Assembly: GCA_017448375.1 (NCBI GenBank)
Contig: JAFSLR010000338.1
Location: forward strand, 1-10,907
DNA from: Synergistaceae bacterium
Lineage (GTDB): Bacteria > Synergistota > Synergistia > Synergistales > Aminobacteriaceae
Length of the DNA stretch: 10,907 bases
Direction: 5' to 3'
Part shown: positions 1-6,436 of the stretch, piece by piece
Position numbering within the stretch: the stretch's first letter is position 1
Layout: every line of letters begins with the position of its first letter
The notes under the pieces: model-generated
Databases searched by the model: none
Told to the model about the DNA's origin: nothing
Seen by the model: the letters and a program-made list of their open reading frames with translations, nothing else
Translations under genes and position numbers: made by a program

Positions 1-280
1 ATTTGTGGGAGACTCCCGGGTTTTGTGAGGCGTGAGAGATTGAGATTGACTCGTCCATCGGCAGTGCGTCCATTTCTGCGCGGAATGCTAATGCCTTCGT
101 GCCTTCAACGTAGCGTGAGGCGTAAAACCATTTTCCGCAGTCGACAACAGCAAGACGGGTATTGTTCTCGATGAAGTCCATAAGCCGGCGTTTTGTTTGG
201 GACTCATGGCCGGAAATTTCCGGGGATTTATGGAGTTCATGACGGAGGGCAATAATTTTCCGCAGGTTTTCTTTGTTCAC
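1..280 (-). CDS. M20-family amidohydrolase/peptidase, N-terminal fragment
   Basis: The first 93 residues of an M20 metallohydrolase (amidohydrolase/hippurate hydrolase/carboxypeptidase-like); the rest lies beyond the left edge. The translation opens NKENLRKIIALRHELHKSPE and shows the family's N-terminal RHELHxxPE pattern (residues 13-21). A strand reading AFRAEMDALPMDE follows at about residues 70-82, and the fragment ends at GVSHK, where the metal-binding CGHDGH motif normally follows. The start is GTG at 278-280, preceded by a good ribosome binding site (GAGGTG, 7 bases away); no ATG fits the expected N-terminus. It lies 26 bases after the second chromate-transporter gene, so it is probably the last visible member of the long minus-strand operon. 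The family is cytoplasmic and hydrolyses N-acyl or peptide bonds with two metal ions. Substrate cannot be decided from this fragment. Confidence 0.85.
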   Translation of the reverse strand, partial: MNKENLRKIIALRHELHKSPEISGHESQTKRRLMDFIENNTRLAVVDCGKWFYASRYVEGTKALAFRAEMDALPMDESISISHASQNPGVSHK

Positions 281-306
281 GTTAAATCACCTCGCAAATA
301 TTATAG

Positions 307-849
307 CTACAGCCCCATTACACCGAACATTATCACGCCAGCAATCGCACTCAGCATTAACACAACGGGTATTGAAACGTGAAACTTCAGCAGGAGAATC
401 AAATCAACCGTCCCCAATATCACTGACGGAAAATGAACCGCTCCGGCCTCAGCGTAATTCACAAGCACCAAATCAACCACAACCCCCGCTACCATTCCAA
501 CACACGCAGGACGTACACCCGTCATGATTTCGCCGAGCCTCTTGTTGTCCCGGAAATGCTCAAAGAATACCGCCGCCACAGCGCAAAGTGTGTATGTCGG
601 ACTCAACGTTCCCATGTTCGCCACAATCGCACCAAGAATCCCCGCTGCCCTCATTCCCGCAAAAGTCGCGCAGTTCAACCCCAAAGGCCCGGGAGTCATT
701 TCCGCAATCGCTACTATGTCTGAAACTTCTTCAGCCGTCATCCAGCCGTGCGAAATCATTTCTGAGGATATTAACGGTATCATTGACAGTCCGCCGAAAC
801 TCGTAAACCCTATCTTCACGAAGCTCCAGAAAAGTTCAAGCAGTAACAT
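307..849 (-). CDS. chromate transporter (CHR family), half-size subunit 2
   Basis: A 180-residue, very hydrophobic membrane protein of the short-chain CHR family. The N-terminus reads LFWSFVKIGFTSFGGLSMIP, the family's FxKIGxxxFGG signature. It is followed by MTPGPLGLNCATFAGMRAAG (about residues 51-70), the conserved PGP and G-rich segment, and then further transmembrane helices. Start ATG is at 847-849 with a strong site (GAGAGGAGG). The reading frame overlaps the end of the preceding half-size transporter by 14 bases, typical of paired half-transporters that are made together and act as a heterodimer in the inner membrane. The family exports chromate or imports related anions in proton- or sulfate-linked fashion. 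In an anaerobe the natural substrate may not be chromate, so substrate is an inference. Length is normal for the half-size class, so it is not a truncated long form. Confidence 0.88.
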   Translation of the reverse strand: MLLLELFWSFVKIGFTSFGGLSMIPLISSEMISHGWMTAEEVSDIVAIAEMTPGPLGLNCATFAGMRAAGILGAIVANMGTLSPTYTLCAVAAVFFEHFRDNKRLGEIMTGVRPACVGMVAGVVVDLVLVNYAEAGAVHFPSVILGTVDLILLLKFHVSIPVVLMLSAIAGVIMFGVMGL

Positions 850-1387
850 CTTGATTCCTCCTCTCGTACCATTCGCACATAATCAGCCCTAAAACAGCTC
901 CGATTACAACAAGCCATACAGGACTCATTCTCAGGAAGAAATATAATCCGAACATCGCAACCGCAATTACGTAGCATGGCGGAAACTTGAACGCGCTCTT
1001 CACCATTCCCATTAACGCAGAAAGTATCACCGGCGCAACCGCTGTACGTACTCCCCTCATTGCTGACGCTACCCACAAATTATTCTGGAACGCCGTGTAA
1101 AAGCTCGTAATCATAATCAGGATTATCATCGGTACGGTTATCATTCCTATCATGCACGCAATACCGCCCCAGAATCCCGCCATACGATGCCCGAAGAACA
1201 TTGCAATATTCCCTATCATTGTTCCGGGTAATGAACGGCCTATGCTCGTTATGTCGAGTAATTCCTCGTCTGTGATAACTTTGTCGCGGTTGACATAAAT
1301 CTCTTTCATCTGTGCTACTATGCTCCAGCCCCCGCCGAACGTAAACGCCCCGAACTTCAAGAACTGAATATACAGTTTCGCAAGCAT
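836..1387 (-). CDS. chromate transporter (CHR family), half-size subunit 1
   Basis: A 183-residue CHR-family half transporter, partner of the gene that follows. The N-terminus contains LKFGAFTFGGGWSIVAQM, a clear CHR signature, and residues 50-70 carry SLPGTMIGNIAMFFGHRMAG, the equivalent of the PGP/G-rich loop of its partner. Several hydrophobic helices follow and the C-terminus is charged. I chose ATG at 1385-1387 because AGGGGGG (1396-1402) sits 8 bases upstream. An in-frame GTG at 1403-1405, overlapping the mutS2 stop, would add six residues not expected in the family. The gene begins just after mutS2 ends and overlaps its partner by 14 bases, so the two are probably translated together. 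Membrane location is clear; anion substrate is unproven. Confidence 0.87.
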   Translation of the reverse strand: MLAKLYIQFLKFGAFTFGGGWSIVAQMKEIYVNRDKVITDEELLDITSIGRSLPGTMIGNIAMFFGHRMAGFWGGIACMIGMITVPMIILIMITSFYTAFQNNLWVASAMRGVRTAVAPVILSALMGMVKSAFKFPPCYVIAVAMFGLYFFLRMSPVWLVVIGAVLGLIMCEWYERRNQDVTA

Positions 1388-1395
1388 AAAATTTT

Positions 1396-1402
1396 CCCCC
1401 CT
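1396..1402 (-). promoter_or_regulatory. ribosome binding site deciding the start of chromate transporter subunit 1
   Basis: On the minus strand AGGGGGG lies 8 bases before ATG at 1387 and touches the last base of the mutS2 stop codon (1402-1404). It supports the ATG rather than the GTG at 1405, which has no comparable site upstream. Confidence 0.6.
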
Positions 1403-3756
1403 CACTTGAACTCAACAATCGTAACCCCGTAACCGCCCTCGCCTTCAACGCCAAGACGATAGCTCTTAACGTAGCTCAAACGGGAGCATAAAGCGTGAAC
1501 TTCACGGCGCAAAATTCCTTCACCCCGTCCGTGAATCACCGTAACAACAGAATGATTCGACCTGTAAGCCTTATCGAGGTAGCTCGCTACTAGGGGCATT
1601 GCCTCAGCTACAAGCATTCCCCGTACCATTATTGATGACGGGACTGTCTCAGGGCGAGGAAGTTTCGTTGTGTCCTGCGGGGGAGTCGCTACCTGAGCTT
1701 TCTTGTCGGTCGCAATAAGCTGGCTCACTGGTACGTCAACACTCATAGGCCCGGCCGTCATGTAAGCGCGTCCGTTGCGAATCTCGGTGATGATTCCGAC
1801 AATGCCGCTTCCCGCTACCATTGCAGTAACTCCCGGTGCTGGCACAAAAGGCTTGGGGCTGTTCTCGATTTCACGCTCAGTGCGTTTTTTGTGGCGTTTG
1901 TCGATTACTCCCCGCAAAGTTTTAAGCTCTCTTCTTTTCACGTTGTAACCTTTTCTCGCAATGTCCCTCGCTGACTCCTCTACACTGCGTATAATCTCCT
2001 TTGATGTTTCTTCGGCTTGGGAAATAAATTTTTCGGCTTTACGGTCGGCAGCCTGCATTATTTTGTCTCTCTGAGTGTCAATCTCTTTGACACGGCTCTG
2101 ATATGCCCGCTTTAAGTCTTCTGCTTCTTTCATGGCCGTGTGGACTTGTCGTTCTGCGGTGTCAAGGGCGGCTTTTCGTTCGTTAAGCTCGCTCATTATG
2201 TCCTCTGCTGTAACTTCCCGCGAATCGAGTTCACCCTGCGCAAGCCTCAAAACTTCCTCCGGCATTCCGTAACGCCTCGCAATCAATAGCGCACTGCTAC
2301 GGCCTGGAATCCCCATCAACAAACGGTATGTAGGCTGCAATTTCTGAATGTCAAACTCCATGCTTGCTGTCTCGACTCCTTCAGCCGTCAATGCGTACTG
2401 CTTTATGGGGTTGTGATGAGTCGTTGCGAGAGTGATACAGCCTTTTTGCTTTAACGTCTCAAGAATCGCCACCCCTAATGCTGCACCTTCGTGGGGGTCT
2501 GTACCTGCTCCGAGTTCGTCAAGAAGAATGAGTGATGAGTCTGTTGAGTTTTTGAGAATGTGAATGATCTTCTGCAAGTGCGCGCTGAATGTTGAGAGAT
2601 TCTGCTCTATGCTCTGTTCGTCGCCGATGTCCTCATATATCGCGTCAAACGTCCCTATAACTGTACCGTCTCTTGCTGGCAACGGCAATCCTAACCATGC
2701 TATAGCCGTCATTACACCTGCTGTCTTTAGGGTTACGGTTTTGCCGCCTGTGTTTGAGCCTGTTATTACGAGTGTCGAAAAGTTTTCACCGCACGAAACC
2801 GATACAGGTACGGCCTTATCCTTCAACATCGGGTGTCTTGCGTCAACTAGGCGGAATAATTTTTTTGCTGAAAGCTCAGGGATTACCCAATGTTTGTTAC
2901 GGATTAAATCATCACATACGCATAGCAAGTCTAATGTGCCTATAACTTTTTCGGCGTTTGAGATTGCATTTTCGCGGGATAAAATTTTCCTTGTGAGTTC
3001 GAGAAGGATTAATCGTTCCTCATCTTGTTCGTCTTTCGTTTTCACAATCAAGTCATTGTTGACACGGGACAAAGATTTAGGCTCCATGTAAACGGAATTT
3101 CCCGACGCTGAACGTTCAACGGCGAGTCCCGGAAAACGGTTGATGTATTCCTGCCGTACTAACATCAAGAATCTTCCCTCACGCCATGAAAGCGAGCGTT
3201 CCTGTAACATGTTAGTGATGTCGGAGTCCTCAAAGAGTTTCTGCGCTATTCGCCTTCCGTTACGTTTGAGATTTTCGAGTTCCTCGCGTATCACTGAGAG
3301 TTTATGCGAGGCATTATCGGCGAGTCTTCCTGAGTCTTCTATGACATTGAGCGAATCAATTTCCGGCGTGAAGTCTCCTATGCTCCGTCTTAATGCGTCA
3401 ACACTGCCGTAATTTTTCGCGACATCGGCGAGTCCTTCACGGATTCTTTTCGCGCACTGCAATACGGCTCTAACCTTCAGCAATTCTTCACCCGATAAAA
3501 TTCCGCTCCTCTTAGCGTTCGGGAACATCGGCGATACTGAGTCAAGTGTGGCGTTGAACGTAAATTCCCCGTTATGGTCGGCCATGTCAAGCCATTCACG
3601 CAATAACTTCACTCTCTCACGCAACGAGTCGAAATCCTCAGCCGGTCTCAATGAGCCTAAAATTAACTCCCCTAATCCGCCTCGCAGTCTTTCACGGAAG
3701 GGGAGCAAGTTTTTCCCAAGCTCTAATATTTCTGCTGTGCTTTCTGATATTCTCAT
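1402..3756 (-). CDS. mutS2: MutS2 ATPase with C-terminal Smr domain
   Basis: A 784-residue MutS2 protein of typical length. Order of parts: helical core/clamp (about 1-300); ATPase domain with Walker A GSNTGGKT (333-340), Walker B LILLDE (409-414) followed by LGAGTDPHEGAALG, and TTHH (445-448); a long charged coiled coil (about 510-620); a small beta domain (about 640-680); and a C-terminal Smr domain (about 705-784) containing HGRGEGILRREVH (742-754). MutS2 proteins were linked to suppression of recombination and later to sensing collided ribosomes; both roles are family knowledge. Two deviations are seen: Walker A has Ser where Pro is usual (GPNTGGKT), and the Smr LDLRG-type motif reads IMVRG (709-713), without its aspartate. 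The start overlaps the CvpA-family stop as TAATG, with no clear ribosome binding site, which suggests translational coupling. Confidence 0.96.
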   Translation of the reverse strand: MRISESTAEILELGKNLLPFRERLRGGLGELILGSLRPAEDFDSLRERVKLLREWLDMADHNGEFTFNATLDSVSPMFPNAKRSGILSGEELLKVRAVLQCAKRIREGLADVAKNYGSVDALRRSIGDFTPEIDSLNVIEDSGRLADNASHKLSVIREELENLKRNGRRIAQKLFEDSDITNMLQERSLSWREGRFLMLVRQEYINRFPGLAVERSASGNSVYMEPKSLSRVNNDLIVKTKDEQDEERLILLELTRKILSRENAISNAEKVIGTLDLLCVCDDLIRNKHWVIPELSAKKLFRLVDARHPMLKDKAVPVSVSCGENFSTLVITGSNTGGKTVTLKTAGVMTAIAWLGLPLPARDGTVIGTFDAIYEDIGDEQSIEQNLSTFSAHLQKIIHILKNSTDSSLILLDELGAGTDPHEGAALGVAILETLKQKGCITLATTHHNPIKQYALTAEGVETASMEFDIQKLQPTYRLLMGIPGRSSALLIARRYGMPEEVLRLAQGELDSREVTAEDIMSELNERKAALDTAERQVHTAMKEAEDLKRAYQSRVKEIDTQRDKIMQAADRKAEKFISQAEETSKEIIRSVEESARDIARKGYNVKRRELKTLRGVIDKRHKKRTEREIENSPKPFVPAPGVTAMVAGSGIVGIITEIRNGRAYMTAGPMSVDVPVSQLIATDKKAQVATPPQDTTKLPRPETVPSSIMVRGMLVAEAMPLVASYLDKAYRSNHSVVTVIHGRGEGILRREVHALCSRLSYVKSYRLGVEGEGGYGVTIVEFK

Positions 3757-4283
3757 TACATCGCGCCCGTTAAAGCTGTGAAATCAATAATGCCGTGTTC
3801 CTGTAACAAATCCCTTATCGGCGGCCAGACGTAAGAAGCTCCCTTCATGAACCAGCTTTCAGACATCCATTCAGACGGAATCATTTTCGGGAATGACGAC
3901 AAGAGCGCGTAAAATATCAGCGTAATGAAACATGCTTTGAGTCCCCCTACGACCATTCCGAAGAAGTGATCCGTAAGCGAAAGTTTTGTTACTTTGACCA
4001 TCCATGAGAGAATGAATCCGATTACAGCAAAAATAATCTGAACCGTGAAGAAAATCCCTAAACCGCAGATAAGGGATAATATATTGCGGTCAAATTCGGG
4101 GTTTTTGATGTAACGCATAGCAAGTTCAGCGGCAGGTTCAGAGAATTTCCACGCACAGAACGTACTCACGAAGAAACCTACGAGTCCTATAACTTCGCCT
4201 GAAAAACCGTTCATGAGACCGCGATACAGAAAAAATATCAGGATTATACCCAGTACAGTATCAACAATTAATGCAGCATTCAT
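3756..4283 (-). CDS. CvpA-family membrane protein
   Basis: A 175-residue integral membrane protein matching the CvpA (colicin V production) family. It has four predicted hydrophobic helices (about residues 5-23, 28-48, 66-92 and 105-125) with the typical YRGLMNGFSGEVIGLVGF segment after helix 1 and a short soluble C-terminal tail. The family lies in the inner membrane; it is linked to colicin V production in E. coli, and its molecular role is not settled. I chose ATG at 4281-4283 because AGGAAGG is 9 bases upstream. The in-frame TTG at 4287-4289 lies almost on the ribosome binding site. The gene shares one base with mutS2 (TAATG) and lies 17 bases after tsaB. CvpA next to mutS2 is a gene order I recall from many bacteria, which supports the call. 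Confidence 0.86.
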   Translation of the reverse strand: MNAALIVDTVLGIILIFFLYRGLMNGFSGEVIGLVGFFVSTFCAWKFSEPAAELAMRYIKNPEFDRNILSLICGLGIFFTVQIIFAVIGFILSWMVKVTKLSLTDHFFGMVVGGLKACFITLIFYALLSSFPKMIPSEWMSESWFMKGASYVWPPIRDLLQEHGIIDFTALTGAM

Positions 4284-4292
4284 ATTCAATCA

Positions 4293-4299
4293 CCTTCCT
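4293..4299 (-). promoter_or_regulatory. ribosome binding site deciding the CvpA-family start
   Basis: Minus-strand AGGAAGG lies 9 bases before the ATG at 4283 and only about 3 bases before the TTG at 4289. It favours the shorter protein. Confidence 0.55.
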
Positions 4300-4300
4300 G

Positions 4301-4921
4301 TTAATTTACGCCTTGTGGGGCGCGGTAATACGAGATTTTGAGGTTTGCGGGATTAACGGCCATGTTCAAGTTGTCGCGGGCAATCTCGCATAATGATATT
4401 ACGTCAGGTTTCACGCGGAGAATTTCAGCGTCAAGGGCTGTGCGTTCGGGGTCATCGGAGATCGTAACAGCGTCAGGATTCTCATTGAGCCACGATAGAA
4501 TCGAGTCATGAGAATATTCTCCGGCCTCAAGGAATCCTTCACACGAGGCGTAAACGAATCCGTGTCCCGCGTAAATGACCGTCAATATTTTTGCAGCGTT
4601 ACGAGACTTCCTGAAGGTTTGAGGGAGTAATTCAAGGGTTGAGACGGGGATAATCTTTGCGCCGGAAGCATACGCAATCCCTGTAGCATAAGCCGCGCCG
4701 ACTCTTATTCCCGTGAAATATCCCGGGCCGTTCGTTATTGCAACGTAATCCAAATCCGGCCATGTGAGTCCCGCGTCATTCATGAGAGACCCGCAGATTT
4801 TCGGAAGCTCTGATGTCTGCTTACGGCCTAAATCTTTTTGAGCGTGGAAAATCTTATCCCCAAACATTACCGCAGCACCCGTTAATTTCAGGCAGCATTC
4901 AACCGCAAGAATATTCAACAT
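4301..4921 (-). CDS. tsaB: tRNA t6A37 biosynthesis protein TsaB
   Basis: A 206-residue TsaB (YeaZ) homologue, the ASKHA-fold scaffold that pairs with TsaD and TsaE to add threonylcarbamoyl to A37 of ANN-decoding tRNAs in the cytoplasm. Signatures seen: N-terminal beta strand LNILAVE, the conserved ITNGPGYFTGIRVG loop (62-75), VSTLELLP (93-100), and a C-terminal YYR (198-200). The usual DTS at the first strand is ECC here, and the DARR-x-x-VY segment is YAGHGFVY, so this is a divergent member. ATG at 4919-4921 was chosen because it gives the canonical N-terminus and has AAAGGGG 6 bases upstream. An open frame runs 34 codons further upstream but would lie inside tsaE. It overlaps tsaE by 7 bases. 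TsaD and TsaC are not in this window. Confidence 0.92.
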   Translation of the reverse strand: MLNILAVECCLKLTGAAVMFGDKIFHAQKDLGRKQTSELPKICGSLMNDAGLTWPDLDYVAITNGPGYFTGIRVGAAYATGIAYASGAKIIPVSTLELLPQTFRKSRNAAKILTVIYAGHGFVYASCEGFLEAGEYSHDSILSWLNENPDAVTISDDPERTALDAEILRVKPDVISLCEIARDNLNMAVNPANLKISYYRAPQGVN

Positions 4922-5352
4922 GCAAGACCCCTTTCGATTCGGATTGTGTGTTCGTTCTCGGTTAATGACTCGAAATATATACGTATGGAATTTGACGGGG
5001 GATTCAGCCATCGTTCGGGCCATTCAACAAAGAGAATTGACTCAGAGTCTCCGGCGTATTCATCGAGTCCCGTTGCGCTCACTCCGTCAGAGTCAAGCCT
5101 GTACAAGTCAGCGTGAATGATGAATATTCCTGACGGCGACTCGTACTCGTTAATCAGCGTGAAAGAAGGACTCCTCACTCCGTCAACCCCGAATGCCTCG
5201 CCGACTCCCCGAACAAATACCGTCTTCCCCGTTCCCAAATCCCCGAAAAGTAATACGACATTTCCGCCCGAAAGAGTCCCCGAAAAATCATGGCCGAATT
5301 TCCGCGTCTCTTCCTCAGAATGTGATGTGAAAATCTCCGTCTCAGTCTTCAT
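4915..5352 (-). CDS. tsaE: tRNA t6A37 biosynthesis ATPase TsaE
   Basis: A 145-residue TsaE (YjeE) P-loop ATPase, close to the family's normal length, which drives the TsaB-TsaD-TsaE cycle of t6A synthesis. Motifs: an N-terminal SEEETRKFG helix (12-20), Walker A GDLGTGKT (37-44), SPSFTLINEY (61-70), HADLYRL (80-86) and the FVEWPER block (108-114), all hallmarks of the family. The ATG at 5350-5352 overlaps the end of the upstream small membrane-protein gene by 11 bases. I see no Shine-Dalgarno-like sequence before it (upstream bases read AACCGCAATC), so its translation probably depends on ribosomes finishing the upstream gene. It is followed directly by tsaB, a very common arrangement. Confidence 0.95.
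   Translation of the reverse strand: MKTETEIFTSHSEEETRKFGHDFSGTLSGGNVVLLFGDLGTGKTVFVRGVGEAFGVDGVRSPSFTLINEYESPSGIFIIHADLYRLDSDGVSATGLDEYAGDSESILFVEWPERWLNPPSNSIRIYFESLTENEHTIRIERGLAC
4928..4934 (-). promoter_or_regulatory. ribosome binding site for tsaB inside tsaE
   Basis: Minus-strand AAAGGGG lies 6 bases before ATG 4921, within the last codons of tsaE. It supports the internal ATG and rejects the longer open frame starting at 5023. Confidence 0.5.
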
Positions 5353-5602
5353 GATTGCGGTTACGTTTTTCGGCTCTGTGCTTCATTATGACTCTGAGGA
5401 CTACGCACGATACGCAGAATATTACGGCAAACAAAACCGTTCGCGGAATCTCAATGTCAGCACCCGTTGAACGGCTAATCCCGAAAATAAACGCTATAGC
5501 CATTCCGAAACTTAACACGCTCATCAAGAGACCTTTACGGCGAATATTCTCGGTCTTACGGATTTCAGCGTCCCAGTCAACGCGCTTTCGTTTATATGTC
5601 AT
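5342..5602 (-). CDS. small two-helix membrane protein of unknown function
   Basis: An 86-residue protein I do not recognise. It has a basic, soluble N-terminus (MTYKRKRVDWDAEIRKTEN), a hydrophobic helix at about 25-42, a short polar link, a second helix at about 53-71, and a very basic C-terminal tail (KHRAEKRNRN). This suggests a hairpin inner-membrane protein with both ends in the cytoplasm. The start ATG overlaps the nnrD stop as ATGA, with GAGGG and GGGG upstream, and the end overlaps tsaE by 11 bases. It is therefore clearly a translated operon member rather than a chance frame. General shape resembles small membrane proteins such as AtpI-like or DUF-type two-helix proteins, but no signature supports any of these. 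Confidence 0.8.
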   Translation of the reverse strand: MTYKRKRVDWDAEIRKTENIRRKGLLMSVLSFGMAIAFIFGISRSTGADIEIPRTVLFAVIFCVSCVVLRVIMKHRAEKRNRNHED

Positions 5603-6435
5603 TTCCCCGCCCTCAGTCCGTGAATGACTTTGCGCAACGTGTTCGCGATCTCTGAGGCCAATACACCGTCAACACCTTCACGCGAAAGAATTTCACCCGC
5701 AAGCCCGTGAACAGATGCCCCAAGTACAGCCGCGTCAAACGCCTCGAGTCCTCCCGCAAGAAACGCTCCAATGCACCCCGACAAAACATCGCCCGATCCC
5801 GGAACCGACAATTCAGCACCGCCGTAAGGAATTTCCGCGTACTTTTTGCCGGAAGCCACAAGCGTATGATGACCCTTGAGGACGACACAGCCCCATCTCT
5901 CTGAGAGTTCGCGAACTGCACCCGGCCTGTCTGCCCTTACCTGTTCGGGGGTAATCCCTAAGAGCCTTCCTGCTTCCCCCTCATGAGGAGTCATCACGGA
6001 GTCTTTGCGGGGCTTCAGGTCATCGCGTGAGACTGCAAGGGCGTTGAGTCCGTCCCCGTCAACAAGAATCTTTGCGGGCCATTCGCGCCACATTCGGGAC
6101 GTGAAAATCTCAGCTGCTACACTGCGGTCGAGTCCCGGGCCAATCACAAGAGCGTCAATGTTCTTCTGTGATAACGCAAGCTCCTTCCAGCGGAATGTGT
6201 CATCATCAAAGCAGTAAATCACTTCAGGCAGCCTCGCAGCACACACAGTGCATACAGCTTGAAGCGACAAGAGCGTAACGACTCCCGCACCGCTCCTTAA
6301 AGCACCCAATGCGCTCAAAGCAGGAGCACCCGGATAACGCACCGAGCCTCCCGCAATAAGCAGCCTTCCCCGAAACCCTTTATGCATGTCTTCAGGGCGG
6401 GGAGGCAATAATTTTCTGAGTTCTTCAGCCTTCAT
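5599..6435 (-). CDS. nnrD: ADP-dependent (S)-NAD(P)H-hydrate dehydratase
   Basis: A 278-residue ribokinase-fold dehydratase (YjeF C-terminal domain family) that repairs damaged NADHX/NADPHX in the cytoplasm using ADP or ATP. Seen: KGFRGRLLIAGGS (19-31) with PGAPALSALGALRSGAG (35-51), the nucleotide and substrate region; VIGPGL (97-102); LVDGDGLNAL (124-133); TPHEGEAGRLL (149-159); VVLKGHHT (184-191); and GSGDVLSG (213-220) with the expected catalytic aspartate at 216. The usual GTGGTGD stretch is altered to SVPGSGD. Only the dehydratase half is present: the NnrE epimerase domain often fused or adjacent is not in this window. The stop overlaps the next gene (ATGA), and one base separates it from the upstream dehydrogenase. 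The ribosome binding site is weak (GGTGAGAG). Confidence 0.93.
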   Translation of the reverse strand: MKAEELRKLLPPRPEDMHKGFRGRLLIAGGSVRYPGAPALSALGALRSGAGVVTLLSLQAVCTVCAARLPEVIYCFDDDTFRWKELALSQKNIDALVIGPGLDRSVAAEIFTSRMWREWPAKILVDGDGLNALAVSRDDLKPRKDSVMTPHEGEAGRLLGITPEQVRADRPGAVRELSERWGCVVLKGHHTLVASGKKYAEIPYGGAELSVPGSGDVLSGCIGAFLAGGLEAFDAAVLGASVHGLAGEILSREGVDGVLASEIANTLRKVIHGLRAGK

Positions 6436-6436
6436 T

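Noticed and set aside
307..1387. Chromate transporter as one gene broken by a frameshift
   Set aside because: Each half has its own start and strong ribosome binding site, both carry a full CHR signature, and paired half-size transporters are a known class.
1388..1405. GTG start adding six residues to chromate transporter subunit 1
   Set aside because: No good ribosome binding site precedes it, and AGGGGGG lies at ideal distance from the ATG at 1387.
2564..3091. Plus-strand open frame of 175 codons within mutS2
   Set aside because: It is antisense to the conserved ATPase region of mutS2, has no recognisable protein features, and arises from the coding bias of the opposite strand.
4284..4289. 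TTG start for the CvpA-family gene
   Set aside because: It is only about three bases from the AGGAAGG site; the ATG two codons later has proper spacing.
4922..5023. Open frame extending tsaB upstream by 34 codons
   Set aside because: It lies entirely inside tsaE, encodes nothing like a TsaB N-terminus, and the ATG at 4921 has its own ribosome binding site and the canonical LNILAVE start.
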